A stretch of 64,000 nucleotides of DNA, from the NCBI RefSeq assembly GCF_001707825.1, contig NZ_LYBM01000001.1:124001-188000 (forward strand). Direction: 5' to 3'. The number at the start of each line of letters is the position of its first letter. Within the stretch, counting starts at the first letter, position 1. The stretch comes from Veronia pacifica. GTDB taxonomy: Bacteria > Pseudomonadota > Gammaproteobacteria > Enterobacterales > Vibrionaceae. Shown piece after piece: positions 35,334 to 44,414 of this stretch. A program made the position numbers and the translations under genes. The notes under the pieces were generated by a model that worked only from the letters and a program-made list of their open reading frames with translations, had not been told where the DNA came from and ran no database searches.

Positions 35334-35714
35334 TTCAGTGTTCTCAACATAATCCGGCTAAGAGTATCGAGTCACCAACGTATCTCTGGGCGACCAGATA
35401 GTGCAAGTTATCTACTTCGATTAGTGATGGAGGTAATGGTTCTGTTATTTCGACATCTGGACAAACGCTTTGGGAATCAAAACAAAGAGGATGGGTAAAT
35501 AAAGACCTGATATTTTCTATTCGGTAGCTCCGGGTGAGGGAAGTGAGTCGTTGTTGGTTTTGCGTATATCGCCGATCAACTGTGCGTGATGGACGCCATA
35601 CATTATCCTAAATCGCTATCTGAAAAGAGAACTGACGAGCGAGTAACAGAGAAGGCGAATTCTCTGTTACTCGTTTATATTTAATCGTTTACATCTAATC
35701 TTTGGCGTTTAAAT
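35334..35714. other. Gap between ileS-type gene and PLP lyase
   Basis: About 380 bp. It holds the promoter of the PLP lyase on the right of ileS and a long hairpin (35640-35673). A 90-codon plus-strand frame at 35226-35498 mostly overlaps the lyase gene and is not accepted. Confidence 0.5.
35640..35673 (-). terminator. Long hairpin after the isoleucyl-tRNA synthetase gene region
   Basis: A perfect 14-bp stem (CGAGTAACAGAGAA/TTCTCTGTTACTCG) with loop GGCGAA. On the minus strand it lies about 40 bp past the ileS stop. The T tract is poor, so it may act as a terminator or a mRNA 3'-end stabiliser. Confidence 0.5.
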
Positions 35715-38700
35715 TCAATCAGATTGCTTTTTAACATCAATGGTGATTGAGCCAAGTTCAAGTTCATGCTGCTCGCCTGAATCAGGGCTTGCATCAAAAT
35801 CGAGTTGGGTCGTCAGGGTTTCTGTTTTTAGATAGTCTTCGTGCGTTTTAATCCAGTCCTGAATTGACTGTGAGGTGTGGAGTGAGACGTTGACTCTGTC
35901 TGTCACCTCGAACCCAAGTGCTTTTCGTCTTTTTTGAATTAAGCCAACAATTTCTCGAACCATTCCCTCTGCGATGAGCTCTTCTGTCAGCTCTGAGTCA
36001 AACTCCATCGAGATATAACGGTTTGATACCGCATTGACGCCCTCTTTTGCTTTTCTATAGATGACGATCTCTTCTGCACTGAAAGATTCTCCATCGAGCT
36101 GTATTTCTTCGTTGGTTTGAAGATGATCGATCTCTTCAGCCGTCAGGTTCGCAATCAGACTCGCAAAATGTTTCATCTGCTTACCGAGACGCTTTCCAAG
36201 CAGCTGGAAGTTAGCCCTCGCATACAAATCAATAAACTGGTCTTCCTCAGTGCTGAAGTCGAGCGTTTTGATGTTCAGCTCTGCCTTGATGTAGTCAGCC
36301 AGTCGCATCACATCATTTAACTCTGCGGTGTTTCTATGCAGCACAGTCGCTCGCTGGAGTGGCGTCTTGGTTTTAATTTTGAGCTCGTTGCGCTTCTGTC
36401 GGCCCATTACGACCAAGTTCTGCAGTCTTTGGACGCTTTTCTCCAACTCAGGTGCCTTGCGTTCAGTGCTCGATTGCGGATACTCACACAAATGAACGGA
36501 ATCTGCGGCGTTTTCTTTATTGGAAAAGTGCTTAAGTTCCTGATAAACATGCTCAGACAAGAAAGGCGCAAATGGAGCCATCAAGGTGGAGAAAGTATTC
36601 AGACAGTAATAAAGCGTGCTATACGCGGCTTCTTTATCCTCATTCATCTCTGTTTGCCAGAAGCGTGCTCTGTTCAGGCGGATGTACCAGTTAGTGAGGT
36701 CTTCCAAGAACTCAAACAGAGGTGGTACCACTTCGTATAGGCGATACGCCTGCATCTCCGCATTCACCTTTTCCTTCAGGCTTTCGAGGCGAGAGACAAT
36801 CCACTGATCGAGCACATTTTCAGTGCTGAGTGAGCCCGATGCTTTCCACTGATCAATGTCCGCATAGGTTTTGAAGAACTTGAAGCCGTTATACCAAGGT
36901 AAAAGTACCTGACGCACCATTTCCTGTACGCCACTATCGGCAAACTTTTGTTCCTCTGCTTTTACCAAACTTGAGTTGATGAGATACAAACGCAATGCGT
37001 CAGCGCCGTACTGCTCCATCAAAGTGTCTGGTGCAGTGTAGTTCTTCAGACGCTTCGACATCTTTTTGCCGTCTTCGGCCATGACGATGCCATTCACGAT
37101 AACGTTTTTGAACGCGGGCTGACCAAAGAGACATTCGCTCAACACCTGTAGGGTATAGAACCAGCCGCGTGTTTGGTCGACGCCCTCGGCAATGAAAGAG
37201 GCCGGGAAATTAGACTCAAACTGCTCTTTGTTTTTGAACGGGTAATGGGCTTGAGCGTATGGCATTGCACCGGATTCGAACCAACAGTCAAACACCTCTG
37301 GAATACGTCGATACACGCCTTCTTCGTCTGGCCGCGTGAAAGTCAGCTCATCGACGTGGTCACGGTGTAAATCAGAGACCTCCTGACCTGTCAGTGATGT
37401 CAGCTCTTCAATAGAGCCAATACACATCTGATTACCTGTTTTGTCGTTGATCCAGATGGGGAGTGGCGTCCCCCAATAACGGTTGCGGGATATGGCCCAA
37501 TCCATTGCATTTTCGAGCCATTTACCCATTCTGCCTTGTTGGATGTGTCCCGGTACCCATTGGATCTGTTTGTTGTTTTCAACCAAGTTATCCCGGATGC
37601 TGGTGACATTGACGTACCATGAAGGCACACTGCGGTAAATGATCGGGGTATCTGAACGAGGACAGAAGGGATAGCTGTGCGACAGGGTATCGTGTCGATA
37701 TAACAAGCCATCATTTTTAAGTGCCTGAAGAATCGGTTTGTCAGCGTCTTTGACATAGTTCCCCGCAAACGCTTCCACTTCGGCTGTAAATCGGCCTCGG
37801 TTATCTAAAGGACAAACACTGGCTTCAACACCATGCTCACGGCAAACGCGCTGGTCATCTTCACCAAATGCCGGTGCCATATGAACGATACCTGTACCGC
37901 TGTCTGTAGACACAAAGCCATCAGACAATATCTGGAACGCGCCTTTATCTTGTTGTGATGCAAAATAAGGGAAAAGCGGCTGATAACGCTTTCCGGATAA
38001 CTCGCTACCTTTTGCTGTTGTCAGCACTTCGACATCATGCTTTTTAACCACCTCTTCCATTCTGGCTTCGGCGATCCAGATAGTTTTGTCGATAGTTTTG
38101 TCGAGGACCTTCACGTAGTTAATCGATGGGTTTACACAGAGCGCCAAATTAGAAGGTAATGTCCAAGGGGTGGTTGTCCAGGCTGCGAGGTAGGTGTCTT
38201 CGTCTTCAAGCTTGAACAGCACAGTGGCAGCAGGGTCTTGCACATCTTTATAGTTAGAAGATGCTTCAAAGTTGGATAATACCGTTTCCAGCTCTGTTGA
38301 GTAGGCCACGACTTTCTCACCAAGATATACCAGCCCTTTATCCCAGAGTTGCTTAAATACCCACCATACCGATTCCATATACCATGGTTCCATGGTGCGG
38401 TAATCGTGTTTAAAATCGACCCAACGGCCTAAACGGGTAATGGTCTTTTCCCACTCTTGAGTATAACGCTGCACAATGCCCCGGCATTCATCGTTGTACT
38501 TAGTGATCCCGTATTTTTCTACTGCTTCTTTGGCAGACATGCCGAGGGTTTTATCAATTTCATGTTCGATAGGAAGACCGTGGCAATCCCATCCAAAGCG
38601 GCGCTCAACATGATGACCAAGCATAGTCTGGTAGCGTGGGACAATATCCTTGATGGTAGAGGCGACAAGGTGACCATGGTGAGGCAGGCCAGTTGCGAAT

Positions 38701-38858
38701 GGAGGACCATCGTAAAAGACAAAGGCAGGCTTATCTTTCGTTTGTTCAATGGATTGTTCGAAGATCCGGTTTTGTTGCCAGAACTTGAGCACTTCATGCT
38801 CGGTGTGGACAAAAGAAAAGCTCGCCGAGTTTGACCCGGGTTTTTGCTCTGAAGACAT
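35715..38858 (-). CDS. ileS: Isoleucyl-tRNA synthetase, type 2
   Basis: Charges tRNA-Ile with isoleucine. 1047 residues from ATG 38858 (AGAGG ribosome site), about 100 longer than the usual enterobacterial/Vibrio enzyme (about 940). Class I signatures are HHGH (60-63) and KMSKR (599-603), with an editing domain between (AAWTTTPWTLPSNLALCVNP). Length, HHGH form and blocks such as KYNDECRGIVQRYTQEWEKTI and LKNYTAPDTLMEQYGADALRLYLI are those of the eukaryote-like type 2 enzymes, some of which resist mupirocin. A standard ileS is expected on the main chromosome, so this is probably a second, specialised copy. It is preceded by a leader with an isoleucine-rich peptide and a terminator. Confidence 0.93.
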   Translation of the reverse strand: MSSEQKPGSNSASFSFVHTEHEVLKFWQQNRIFEQSIEQTKDKPAFVFYDGPPFATGLPHHGHLVASTIKDIVPRYQTMLGHHVERRFGWDCHGLPIEHEIDKTLGMSAKEAVEKYGITKYNDECRGIVQRYTQEWEKTITRLGRWVDFKHDYRTMEPWYMESVWWVFKQLWDKGLVYLGEKVVAYSTELETVLSNFEASSNYKDVQDPAATVLFKLEDEDTYLAAWTTTPWTLPSNLALCVNPSINYVKVLDKTIDKTIWIAEARMEEVVKKHDVEVLTTAKGSELSGKRYQPLFPYFASQQDKGAFQILSDGFVSTDSGTGIVHMAPAFGEDDQRVCREHGVEASVCPLDNRGRFTAEVEAFAGNYVKDADKPILQALKNDGLLYRHDTLSHSYPFCPRSDTPIIYRSVPSWYVNVTSIRDNLVENNKQIQWVPGHIQQGRMGKWLENAMDWAISRNRYWGTPLPIWINDKTGNQMCIGSIEELTSLTGQEVSDLHRDHVDELTFTRPDEEGVYRRIPEVFDCWFESGAMPYAQAHYPFKNKEQFESNFPASFIAEGVDQTRGWFYTLQVLSECLFGQPAFKNVIVNGIVMAEDGKKMSKRLKNYTAPDTLMEQYGADALRLYLINSSLVKAEEQKFADSGVQEMVRQVLLPWYNGFKFFKTYADIDQWKASGSLSTENVLDQWIVSRLESLKEKVNAEMQAYRLYEVVPPLFEFLEDLTNWYIRLNRARFWQTEMNEDKEAAYSTLYYCLNTFSTLMAPFAPFLSEHVYQELKHFSNKENAADSVHLCEYPQSSTERKAPELEKSVQRLQNLVVMGRQKRNELKIKTKTPLQRATVLHRNTAELNDVMRLADYIKAELNIKTLDFSTEEDQFIDLYARANFQLLGKRLGKQMKHFASLIANLTAEEIDHLQTNEEIQLDGESFSAEEIVIYRKAKEGVNAVSNRYISMEFDSELTEELIAEGMVREIVGLIQKRRKALGFEVTDRVNVSLHTSQSIQDWIKTHEDYLKTETLTTQLDFDASPDSGEQHELELGSITIDVKKQSD

Positions 38859-38893
38859 ATTCACCTCTGTCTGTTCCCCTTTGAGGTGAGTTA

Positions 38894-38922
38894 TAAAAAA
38901 ACCCGCCTCTTGGGCGGGTTTC
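38894..38922 (-). terminator. Attenuator terminator in the ileS leader
   Basis: On the minus strand AAACCCGCC/GGCGGGTTT, a 9-bp stem with a 5-base loop followed by an unbroken T run (complement of 38894-38900). It lies only about 35 bp upstream of the ileS start codon and past any promoter, so it must be read through to express ileS. Its 5' arm CCCGCC can pair instead with GGUGGG at 38952-38947 in the upstream leader, which would form an antiterminator. Confidence 0.8.
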
Positions 38923-38942
38923 TAATTTGTTAGTTATGCAAA

Positions 38943-39005
38943 CTATCCCACCATTTCTAGAGAAATAATGCTAATAATTCGTGAGATGGCTGCTTTAAAA
39001 ATCAT
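38943..39005 (-). CDS. Isoleucine-rich leader peptide of ileS
   Basis: A 20-codon frame, MIFKAAISRIISIISLEMVG then TAG, with six Ile codons, four of them within codons 10-14. It ends about 20 bp before the ileS terminator, and its last codons (ATG GTG GGA) contain the GGUGGG that can pair with the terminator 5' arm. In the standard ribosome-mediated attenuation model, lack of charged tRNA-Ile stalls the ribosome, frees GGUGGG for antitermination and allows ileS transcription. A perfect TTGACA -35 (39040-39035) lies upstream with a poor -10. A weak point is that no clear Shine-Dalgarno precedes the ATG and transcription from that promoter might begin very close to it. Confidence 0.65.
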   Translation of the reverse strand: MIFKAAISRIISIISLEMVG

Positions 39006-39315
39006 CGGATAATCGTGACATTGCTGTAAGAGCTTGTCAACGCATTTAATGGATTGCTATCAGACATTGATCCAGCTTAAATGCAACTGTCTCACTCTGA
39101 GTGCGATTCTTAATACACGTCGTTTCGTTGAATTCAATGCCACTGGTGTAGTCGCGTCAAAGCGAGTAAAAACCAATAAGCGATTAAAAAAGTAAATTTT
39201 ATAAGTGTGTAAGCGTTGCTCAACGTCTTGACGAGAGGCCGGGTCAGGTCAAAAATAAAGTAGAAACTCAGGGGCATTAAAAAAACGGCCTCTTGGCGGT
39301 GTAGAAAACAAGGGT

Positions 39316-39816
39316 ATGTTTATGCCGAAATCCAGCCTTCCGGTAATTGATAGCTTTGATCGGAAGATTTTGAACATAGTACAAGTTTCTAATCGCATTA
39401 CCTCTGACAAGATAGCCGACCAGATTGGCCTGTCACCCGCGGCAGTGCAGCGAAGATTGAAGCGCTTACGAGCAGAGAAGGTCATTGAGGCCGACGTGGC
39501 TGTCGTCAATCCAAAAGTCGTTGGTCATGCAATGACCTTTGTCGTTCAGGTCGCTCTGGAACGTGAGCGTGTCGACCTTATGCATAATTTTAAAAAAGAC
39601 ATGCAAGCTAACCCCGCAGTACAGCAGTGTTATTACGTCACGGGCAGCTCAGATTTTATCCTGATTGTAACTGCAAGAGATATGGAAGGGTATGACACCT
39701 TTACCCGGGAAACTTTCTTTGATAATGCCAACATCAAGAGCTTTCAGACCAATGTGGTGATGGATGCGGTGAAAGTCGGACTGTCATTGAATATAGAAGA
39801 AGACGCAGAGAATTAA
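39316..39816 (+). CDS. Lrp/AsnC family regulator
   Basis: 166-residue regulator (start at 39316 or the ATG at 39322). N-terminal helix-turn-helix IDSFDRKILNIVQVSNRITSDKIADQIGLSPAAVQRRLKRLR, C-terminal RAM domain with CYYVTGSSDFILIVTARDMEGYDTF. It is convergent with and 20 bp from the diaminopropionate ammonia-lyase gene, and such regulators commonly accompany amino-acid degradation genes, so it may control that gene. Confidence 0.88.
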   Translation: MFMPKSSLPVIDSFDRKILNIVQVSNRITSDKIADQIGLSPAAVQRRLKRLRAEKVIEADVAVVNPKVVGHAMTFVVQVALERERVDLMHNFKKDMQANPAVQQCYYVTGSSDFILIVTARDMEGYDTFTRETFFDNANIKSFQTNVVMDAVKVGLSLNIEEDAEN

Positions 39817-39836
39817 CTCTGCGTCCGCCTTCTTGC

Positions 39837-41081
39837 TTAGGAGGATTCGTTAATCTGGCTGGTAACAAGCTGGTGGTACAATTCGGGGTCTGTCGCCCCT
39901 TCTGTGCCTAAAACCAGAATCTTACTGTCACTGTTTAGGTTAAGTTGGTTAGCAAAGTCAGACGTTTTACGTGCAATGACCATGGCTGCAAGCCCTGCAA
40001 CTGCTGATTCACCCGCCTCAACGGCCGGATCCTCACCCACCCCTTTGGCTAACAACTGCATGGTTTGGGGCACGGTTTCTTCACTGACGGTCATAAAATC
40101 GTCTGCGCCTGACGCTAAAATTGTCCATGCCAGCAATGATACTTCGCCGCAGCAAAGTCCAGCCATCATGGTTTCTAAATCCCCGGTCACGGTGACAGGC
40201 CTTCCAGCTCTTGCACTTTGCTGAAGGCAGTTTGCATTCTCAGGTTCAACAACCACAAAGCGTGGACGCTCTTGTTGCCAATATTGCCAGAAGTAGCCGC
40301 AGACTGCGGCTGCTAATCCACCCACGCCGCCTTGCACAACGACATGGGTCGGTATTTCTCCGTCTAATTGCTCGATAATTTCAGCGAGCATAACGGTATA
40401 ACCCAAGGCAACATCTTTGGGTATGTCCATATACCCCTCATAGGAGGTATCGGACACGATAATTCTATTGTATTGCTTGGCCTGCTCCGCTGCAGTGCGA
40501 ACGGACTCGTCATAATTTCCATCAATACGAATGACCTCAGCACCAAATTGTTCCATGGCCAGTCGCCGTCCTTCAGAGACATCAGAATGAATAAAGATGA
40601 CGCATTGGCAGCCAAACATCTGAGCACCCCATGCTACAGAACGACCATGGTTTCCATCAGTCGCACAACTGACAGTCACATCAGCCAAATGCTCACTGTA
40701 CATACCAAGAAGAAGATCATCGATTGACACCTGTTGGCCGATTTTCTCTCTCAGGACAGCTTGCAGTTGACGTGCGACAGCAAAGGCTCCACCAAGTGCT
40801 TTGAAACTTTTAAGAGCGAAGCGTTGTGATTCATCTTTATACCAAATACGCGAAAAACCAGCTTGATCTGACAAGGCGTTTAGAGAGAGAAGTGGCGTCG
40901 CTTTGTATCCGGGCCATTTTTTAATATCACGAATGGCTACTTCTGCGTTTGTCAGATTCAGTATTGACTGGTGCTGGTCGGTATACACATTACTTGCGCC
41001 AGCTCTTGGATTGGCAAAATGACTCACAGTGCCTTCTATAAGGTGTTTTGTGGTTTTTATTGATGTATCCGTTGTCATCAC
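39837..41081 (-). CDS. dpaL: Diaminopropionate ammonia-lyase
   Basis: 414-residue fold-type II PLP enzyme that cleaves 2,3-diaminopropionate (either isomer in known members) to pyruvate and two ammonia. Family marks are KDESQRFALKSFKALGGAFA (PLP lysine), SCATDGNHGRSVAWGA, the glycine loop QGGVGGLAAAVCGYFW, and GLCCGEVS...DPAVEAGESAVAG. Length equals the E. coli YgeX type. It probably serves in nitrogen acquisition or detoxification of diaminopropionate. Confidence 0.92.
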   Translation of the reverse strand: MMTTDTSIKTTKHLIEGTVSHFANPRAGASNVYTDQHQSILNLTNAEVAIRDIKKWPGYKATPLLSLNALSDQAGFSRIWYKDESQRFALKSFKALGGAFAVARQLQAVLREKIGQQVSIDDLLLGMYSEHLADVTVSCATDGNHGRSVAWGAQMFGCQCVIFIHSDVSEGRRLAMEQFGAEVIRIDGNYDESVRTAAEQAKQYNRIIVSDTSYEGYMDIPKDVALGYTVMLAEIIEQLDGEIPTHVVVQGGVGGLAAAVCGYFWQYWQQERPRFVVVEPENANCLQQSARAGRPVTVTGDLETMMAGLCCGEVSLLAWTILASGADDFMTVSEETVPQTMQLLAKGVGEDPAVEAGESAVAGLAAMVIARKTSDFANQLNLNSDSKILVLGTEGATDPELYHQLVTSQINESS

Positions 41082-41354
41082 TTCGCACTACTCCATCAGA
41101 ATTCACTTCACCGGGTATTCATTGGTGCAAATGGGTTATGAGATTACTTACCTACCGTATTTTGCTTGGGCAGGAATATTTTTCGATTGATCTTAGTTTA
41201 TTCAGCGTGCGTGTGGTCAAAACGTAAATTTCTATTGTGATGTGAGGAATTTCTGCGATTTTGAGGCGCTAATCGAAGTAAAACATTTCTACCATTTCTG
41301 ATGCCGTATAAATCATTGATAGTTAAGCAATAGAGAATTTGACGGAGAAATGGT

Positions 41355-41687
41355 ATGCGATGGATTTATCTGATTCTGGCTGTCGTTGGCACTCTTTTAC
41401 CTTATGGCGCTTTTCTACCCTGGTTGATCGACAATGGCCCTGACCTTTGGCAACTCATCAAGGATGCCACCGTCAATTCCATCAGTGTTTTTGCATGGTT
41501 AGACGTAGCGATCGCTGCTGTCGCGCTTATCTTATTCATCGTTAACGACAGCAGAAAGCACAATGTGAAATACGGGTATCTTGCCATTATGGCGACACTG
41601 ACGATTGGTGTATCTGCTGGGCTGCCACTTTATCTTTTCTTACGCCATGAAACTGAAATAGTAAGCCAGCGCCTTGAGGGTGTCTGA
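41355..41687 (+). CDS. DUF2834 family membrane protein
   Basis: 110-residue protein with three hydrophobic segments (about 4-22, 44-63, 74-95) and the order seen in DUF2834 proteins, LPYGAFLPWL...FAWLDVAIAAVALILFI. Function unknown. ATG 41355 follows GGAGAAATGGT. Confidence 0.75.
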   Translation: MRWIYLILAVVGTLLPYGAFLPWLIDNGPDLWQLIKDATVNSISVFAWLDVAIAAVALILFIVNDSRKHNVKYGYLAIMATLTIGVSAGLPLYLFLRHETEIVSQRLEGV

Positions 41688-41803
41688 TGTGACCTGAGCA
41701 TTCCCGCAGACATGACATTGTTCAATACCCTGCTGTATCCGCTTATTTGTCAACGGACTAATATCAGCCGAGGGTAATCAGTATTAAACCAGAGGAGTTT
41801 TTA

Positions 41804-42346
41804 GTGTATCCAGACGTTATTTTATTGAATGGTACAGGCAGTTCGGGGAAAACGAGTTTAGCGAAACAGTTGCAGGAACTCATTCCCGTACAGTATTTAA
41901 ACTTCAGCATCGACAGTATTCTGTATACCCTGCCACCTTCTGACCTCAAGCGAATGATGGCTGGCGGAGCCATTGAACGGGACGGTTACGACTACCATCA
42001 GCTTACAGATGGCTACCATCATTGCGTCGGCGCGCTATTGAAAGCAGGGTGCAGAGTGATCATTGACAATGCGTGGGTGCATCAAGATGAACTGGACGCG
42101 CTTGAAGATATCCTGTCTGATTTTGAGGTCGTGAGGGTCAAGGTACAATGCCGCTTGGATATTTGTATCCATCGCGAGCTTTCTCGTGGAGACAGAGCAA
42201 TTGGCCTTGCTGAGTGGGAGTATCCTCTGGTTCACAATTACATGAAATATGATGTGGTAGTGGATACAAGCGATATCTCGCCGAAAGAAGCTGCTGCTTT
42301 TTTGCTTGTAGAACTGGAGAAATTCAATAAAAGTCGCTCACGTTAA
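41804..42346 (+). CDS. Chloramphenicol phosphotransferase-like P-loop kinase
   Basis: 180-residue P-loop protein of the CPT family: Walker A LNGTGSSGKTSLAKQL at the N terminus, FSIDSILYTLPP, a basic helix, and VKVQCRLDICIHRELSRGDRAIGLAEWE toward the C terminus, the region holding the lid. Members phosphorylate chloramphenicol or other hydroxyl substrates, but most homologues have no proven substrate. It starts with GTG 41804 after AGAGGAG. Probably one of a set of small mobile-type genes at this end of the window. Confidence 0.82.
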   Translation: MYPDVILLNGTGSSGKTSLAKQLQELIPVQYLNFSIDSILYTLPPSDLKRMMAGGAIERDGYDYHQLTDGYHHCVGALLKAGCRVIIDNAWVHQDELDALEDILSDFEVVRVKVQCRLDICIHRELSRGDRAIGLAEWEYPLVHNYMKYDVVVDTSDISPKEAAAFLLVELEKFNKSRSR

Positions 42347-42419
42347 ACAGGTAAATACTGATGTGTGCAGAGTGACTGACCAGAGAATAATGTTATCTAT
42401 ATAGTAATAAGGGAACTGA

Positions 42420-42923
42420 ATGGATATTAAGCATGTTATCGCAGACCATTGTCTTGATCTTCTTCCGGCCTTTGTTGAGCTGGAAAGCTATTACTTCGCG
42501 GAAAATGCAGCAACTCAAAACGAGCTGTCTCATTACCTGACTGAACGCGTATTTTCTCAAGCATCCAGTGTCAAAATCATCGCGGCGTATGAGAAGGGTC
42601 AGGTGCGTGGTTTTGCCACTTATACTGTGATGTATCCCGCCCCAAGACTTTCAGGCCAAATGTATATCAAAGACTTATTCGTTACCTCTTCGGCGCGGGG
42701 AAAAGGAGTGGGTCTGGCCTTGATGAAGTATCTGGCTGCTGTAGCAGTAAATGCTGGCTGTGAGCGTTTGGATTGGACAGCAGAGAGCATCAATCCACGA
42801 GCCGGTCAGTTTTATCAGGCTATTGGTGCCAGCCTAGTATCAGAAAAAGAATATTATCGTTTTGAAGGCACAGCCCTGAGTCAATTTGCACAATCTCTTC
42901 TCAATGATGATGTTAAACATTGA
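42420..42923 (+). CDS. GNAT-family N-acetyltransferase
   Basis: 167-residue acetyltransferase with the acetyl-CoA loop IKDLFVTSSARGKGVGLALMKYL (about 80-100) and the C-terminal NPRAGQFYQAIGA. Substrate unknown. It starts at ATG 42420 after AAGGGAACTGA. Confidence 0.85.
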   Translation: MDIKHVIADHCLDLLPAFVELESYYFAENAATQNELSHYLTERVFSQASSVKIIAAYEKGQVRGFATYTVMYPAPRLSGQMYIKDLFVTSSARGKGVGLALMKYLAAVAVNAGCERLDWTAESINPRAGQFYQAIGASLVSEKEYYRFEGTALSQFAQSLLNDDVKH

Positions 42924-43179
42924 GCGTCTTGAATCACATGTTTATTAGCTCTTAACCCGCCTCGAAAGTCATATCATTACCATTTTTTGAGCTATTCAAA
43001 TGTTTTTCGTCGGTGAATTCCGTAAATGACCTAGAGGGTGTATGGGCAGTAGGCATATGGGTAATCTGGCCGAGAGGGCACGAGGTATGCAGACGATCGC
43101 AAATTTCACTCGTGGATTATATTAGACAAATCGCAGGAATTATATTGGACGCCTGTGTGTAAAACCTTGTTAGACCTCA

Positions 43180-43599
43180 ATGGTGCAATCAATGACAGCA
43201 AAGGAATGTGTCAGTTTCATGTTGGTAAAAGGCGATAAAGTGCTTGTTGAGCAGCGTGCCTTACACAAGGAGACCGACCCTGGATTGATAACTCTACCCG
43301 GTGGGCATATTGAGCTAGAGGAAACTCGCGAGCAAGCTTTAGTCCGTGAACTCAAGGAAGAGTTAAACGTTGTACCAAATACATACTATTACCTGTGCTC
43401 TTTGCATCACCCAACCCAAGAGTTACAGCTGATCCACTATTACGTTGTTCTCGATTGGAGCGGTAAACTCTCAAATCGAGAAGCTGATGAAGTTATGTGG
43501 TGTTCATCATCGGAGTCTCAAATAAGTATTGAAGCCGATAGAGTTGCTTTGAGAGAGATGAAAAGAATGCAAGAGTTGCTTGTTCAAAGTTCGTTCTAA
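43180..43599 (+). CDS. NUDIX hydrolase (cassette gene 1)
   Basis: 139-residue NUDIX-fold pyrophosphohydrolase. The Nudix box GGHIELEETREQALVRELKEELNV (about 47-70) keeps the GX5EX7REUXEEXGU pattern closely, with Asn in place of the last Gly. Substrate unknown. The gene starts five bases after the putative cassette junction GTTAGAC, as expected for an integron cassette. Confidence 0.85.
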   Translation: MVQSMTAKECVSFMLVKGDKVLVEQRALHKETDPGLITLPGGHIELEETREQALVRELKEELNVVPNTYYYLCSLHHPTQELQLIHYYVVLDWSGKLSNREADEVMWCSSSESQISIEADRVALREMKRMQELLVQSSF

Positions 43600-43700
43600 C
43601 AAGCTAATGATCGAGGTAAGTTTACTTTTGGCGCATTTTTTCACAGGAATGCTGTCATTCAGGCTCTTCAATAAATTTGGGTAGTAAACGCCCGTTATTC
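43597..43700 (+). repeat. attC-like site 1
   Basis: Starts TAACAAG, right at the end of the NUDIX gene, and ends ACGCCCGTTATTC. Inner arms GTTTACT and AGTAAAC are complementary, with a long loop. The sequence is similar along its length to attC-like site 3, as expected of a resident attC family. Confidence 0.65.
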
Positions 43701-43724
43701 TTACGTTACTGTGAGGGAATCTGA

Positions 43725-44393
43725 ATGCCAATAATATGTCTTGAAGGGGCTAGCGGTATCGGAAAGAGTACTGCAGCTTTTTTTATGGAAAAAGAGTACG
43801 GATACGTTCGCATTCCAGAAGTAAACGAATTATTCGAACAGTCATCTGGTGAACCAGATGACTGGTATTTCGAAATGCAAGTTAAACGTTGGGAGTTAGC
43901 TAATGAGGTCTCTCAATCTGGTGAAGTAGCCATCCTAGATGGGGATCATTTGCAGCCAGTTTGGTATAACTGGATTCTTGATGATCTAAATTTCCAACCC
44001 TTTGATGCAGTTTTGGATTTCTACTCTAAGGCATTCTTACAAGGCAAATTAGATTTCCCTGATTCGTATGTTTTATTGCATACAAGTATCGATGAATTAC
44101 GAATTAGGAAAGAAAACGATAAGAGTCGCAACAGAAGTCACTTTGATATGCACTTGCGATTAATTGAACCTCAACATGAATACTTTGAATCATTGCGTTC
44201 AGGCGGCCTTAAAGGCGTGAGTTTTATAGAGGCGACTTCTCCAGTGGATATTGGCAATTACTGTCATAACATGCAGAAAGTCGGTTTGGTGAAGAACCCA
44301 AATAAGCCAGGATTTAATATCTTTGAGGATTACATTAATTCGAAAGTAACAAGTAAAGGCAAGGGACGCGAAAAAGCCGCGCCCATGCTCTAA
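43725..44393 (+). CDS. P-loop ATPase/kinase (cassette gene 2)
   Basis: 222-residue protein with Walker A EGASGIGKSTAAFFM (about 5-19) and a nucleoside-kinase-like body (DGDHLQPVWYNWIL, LHTSIDELRIRKENDKSRNRSHF). Likely phosphorylates a small molecule; no family name can be given. Its last codons (GKGREKAAPML) run into the attC-like palindrome, a typical cassette trait. Confidence 0.7.
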   Translation: MPIICLEGASGIGKSTAAFFMEKEYGYVRIPEVNELFEQSSGEPDDWYFEMQVKRWELANEVSQSGEVAILDGDHLQPVWYNWILDDLNFQPFDAVLDFYSKAFLQGKLDFPDSYVLLHTSIDELRIRKENDKSRNRSHFDMHLRLIEPQHEYFESLRSGGLKGVSFIEATSPVDIGNYCHNMQKVGLVKNPNKPGFNIFEDYINSKVTSKGKGREKAAPML

Positions 44394-44403
44394 GCGTTAT
44401 GCC
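44346..44403 (+). repeat. attC-like site 2
   Basis: Starts GTAACAAG and ends AAGCGTTATGCC, with a GC-rich inner dyad (GGGACGCG/ CGCGCCC). Only about 58 bp and overlapping the end of the kinase gene. Confidence 0.65.
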
Positions 44404-44414
44404 TAAGAGGTAAT

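Noticed and set aside
35226-35498. 90-codon plus-strand frame across the PLP lyase start
   Set aside because: Mostly antisense to the lyase gene with no recognisable protein features.
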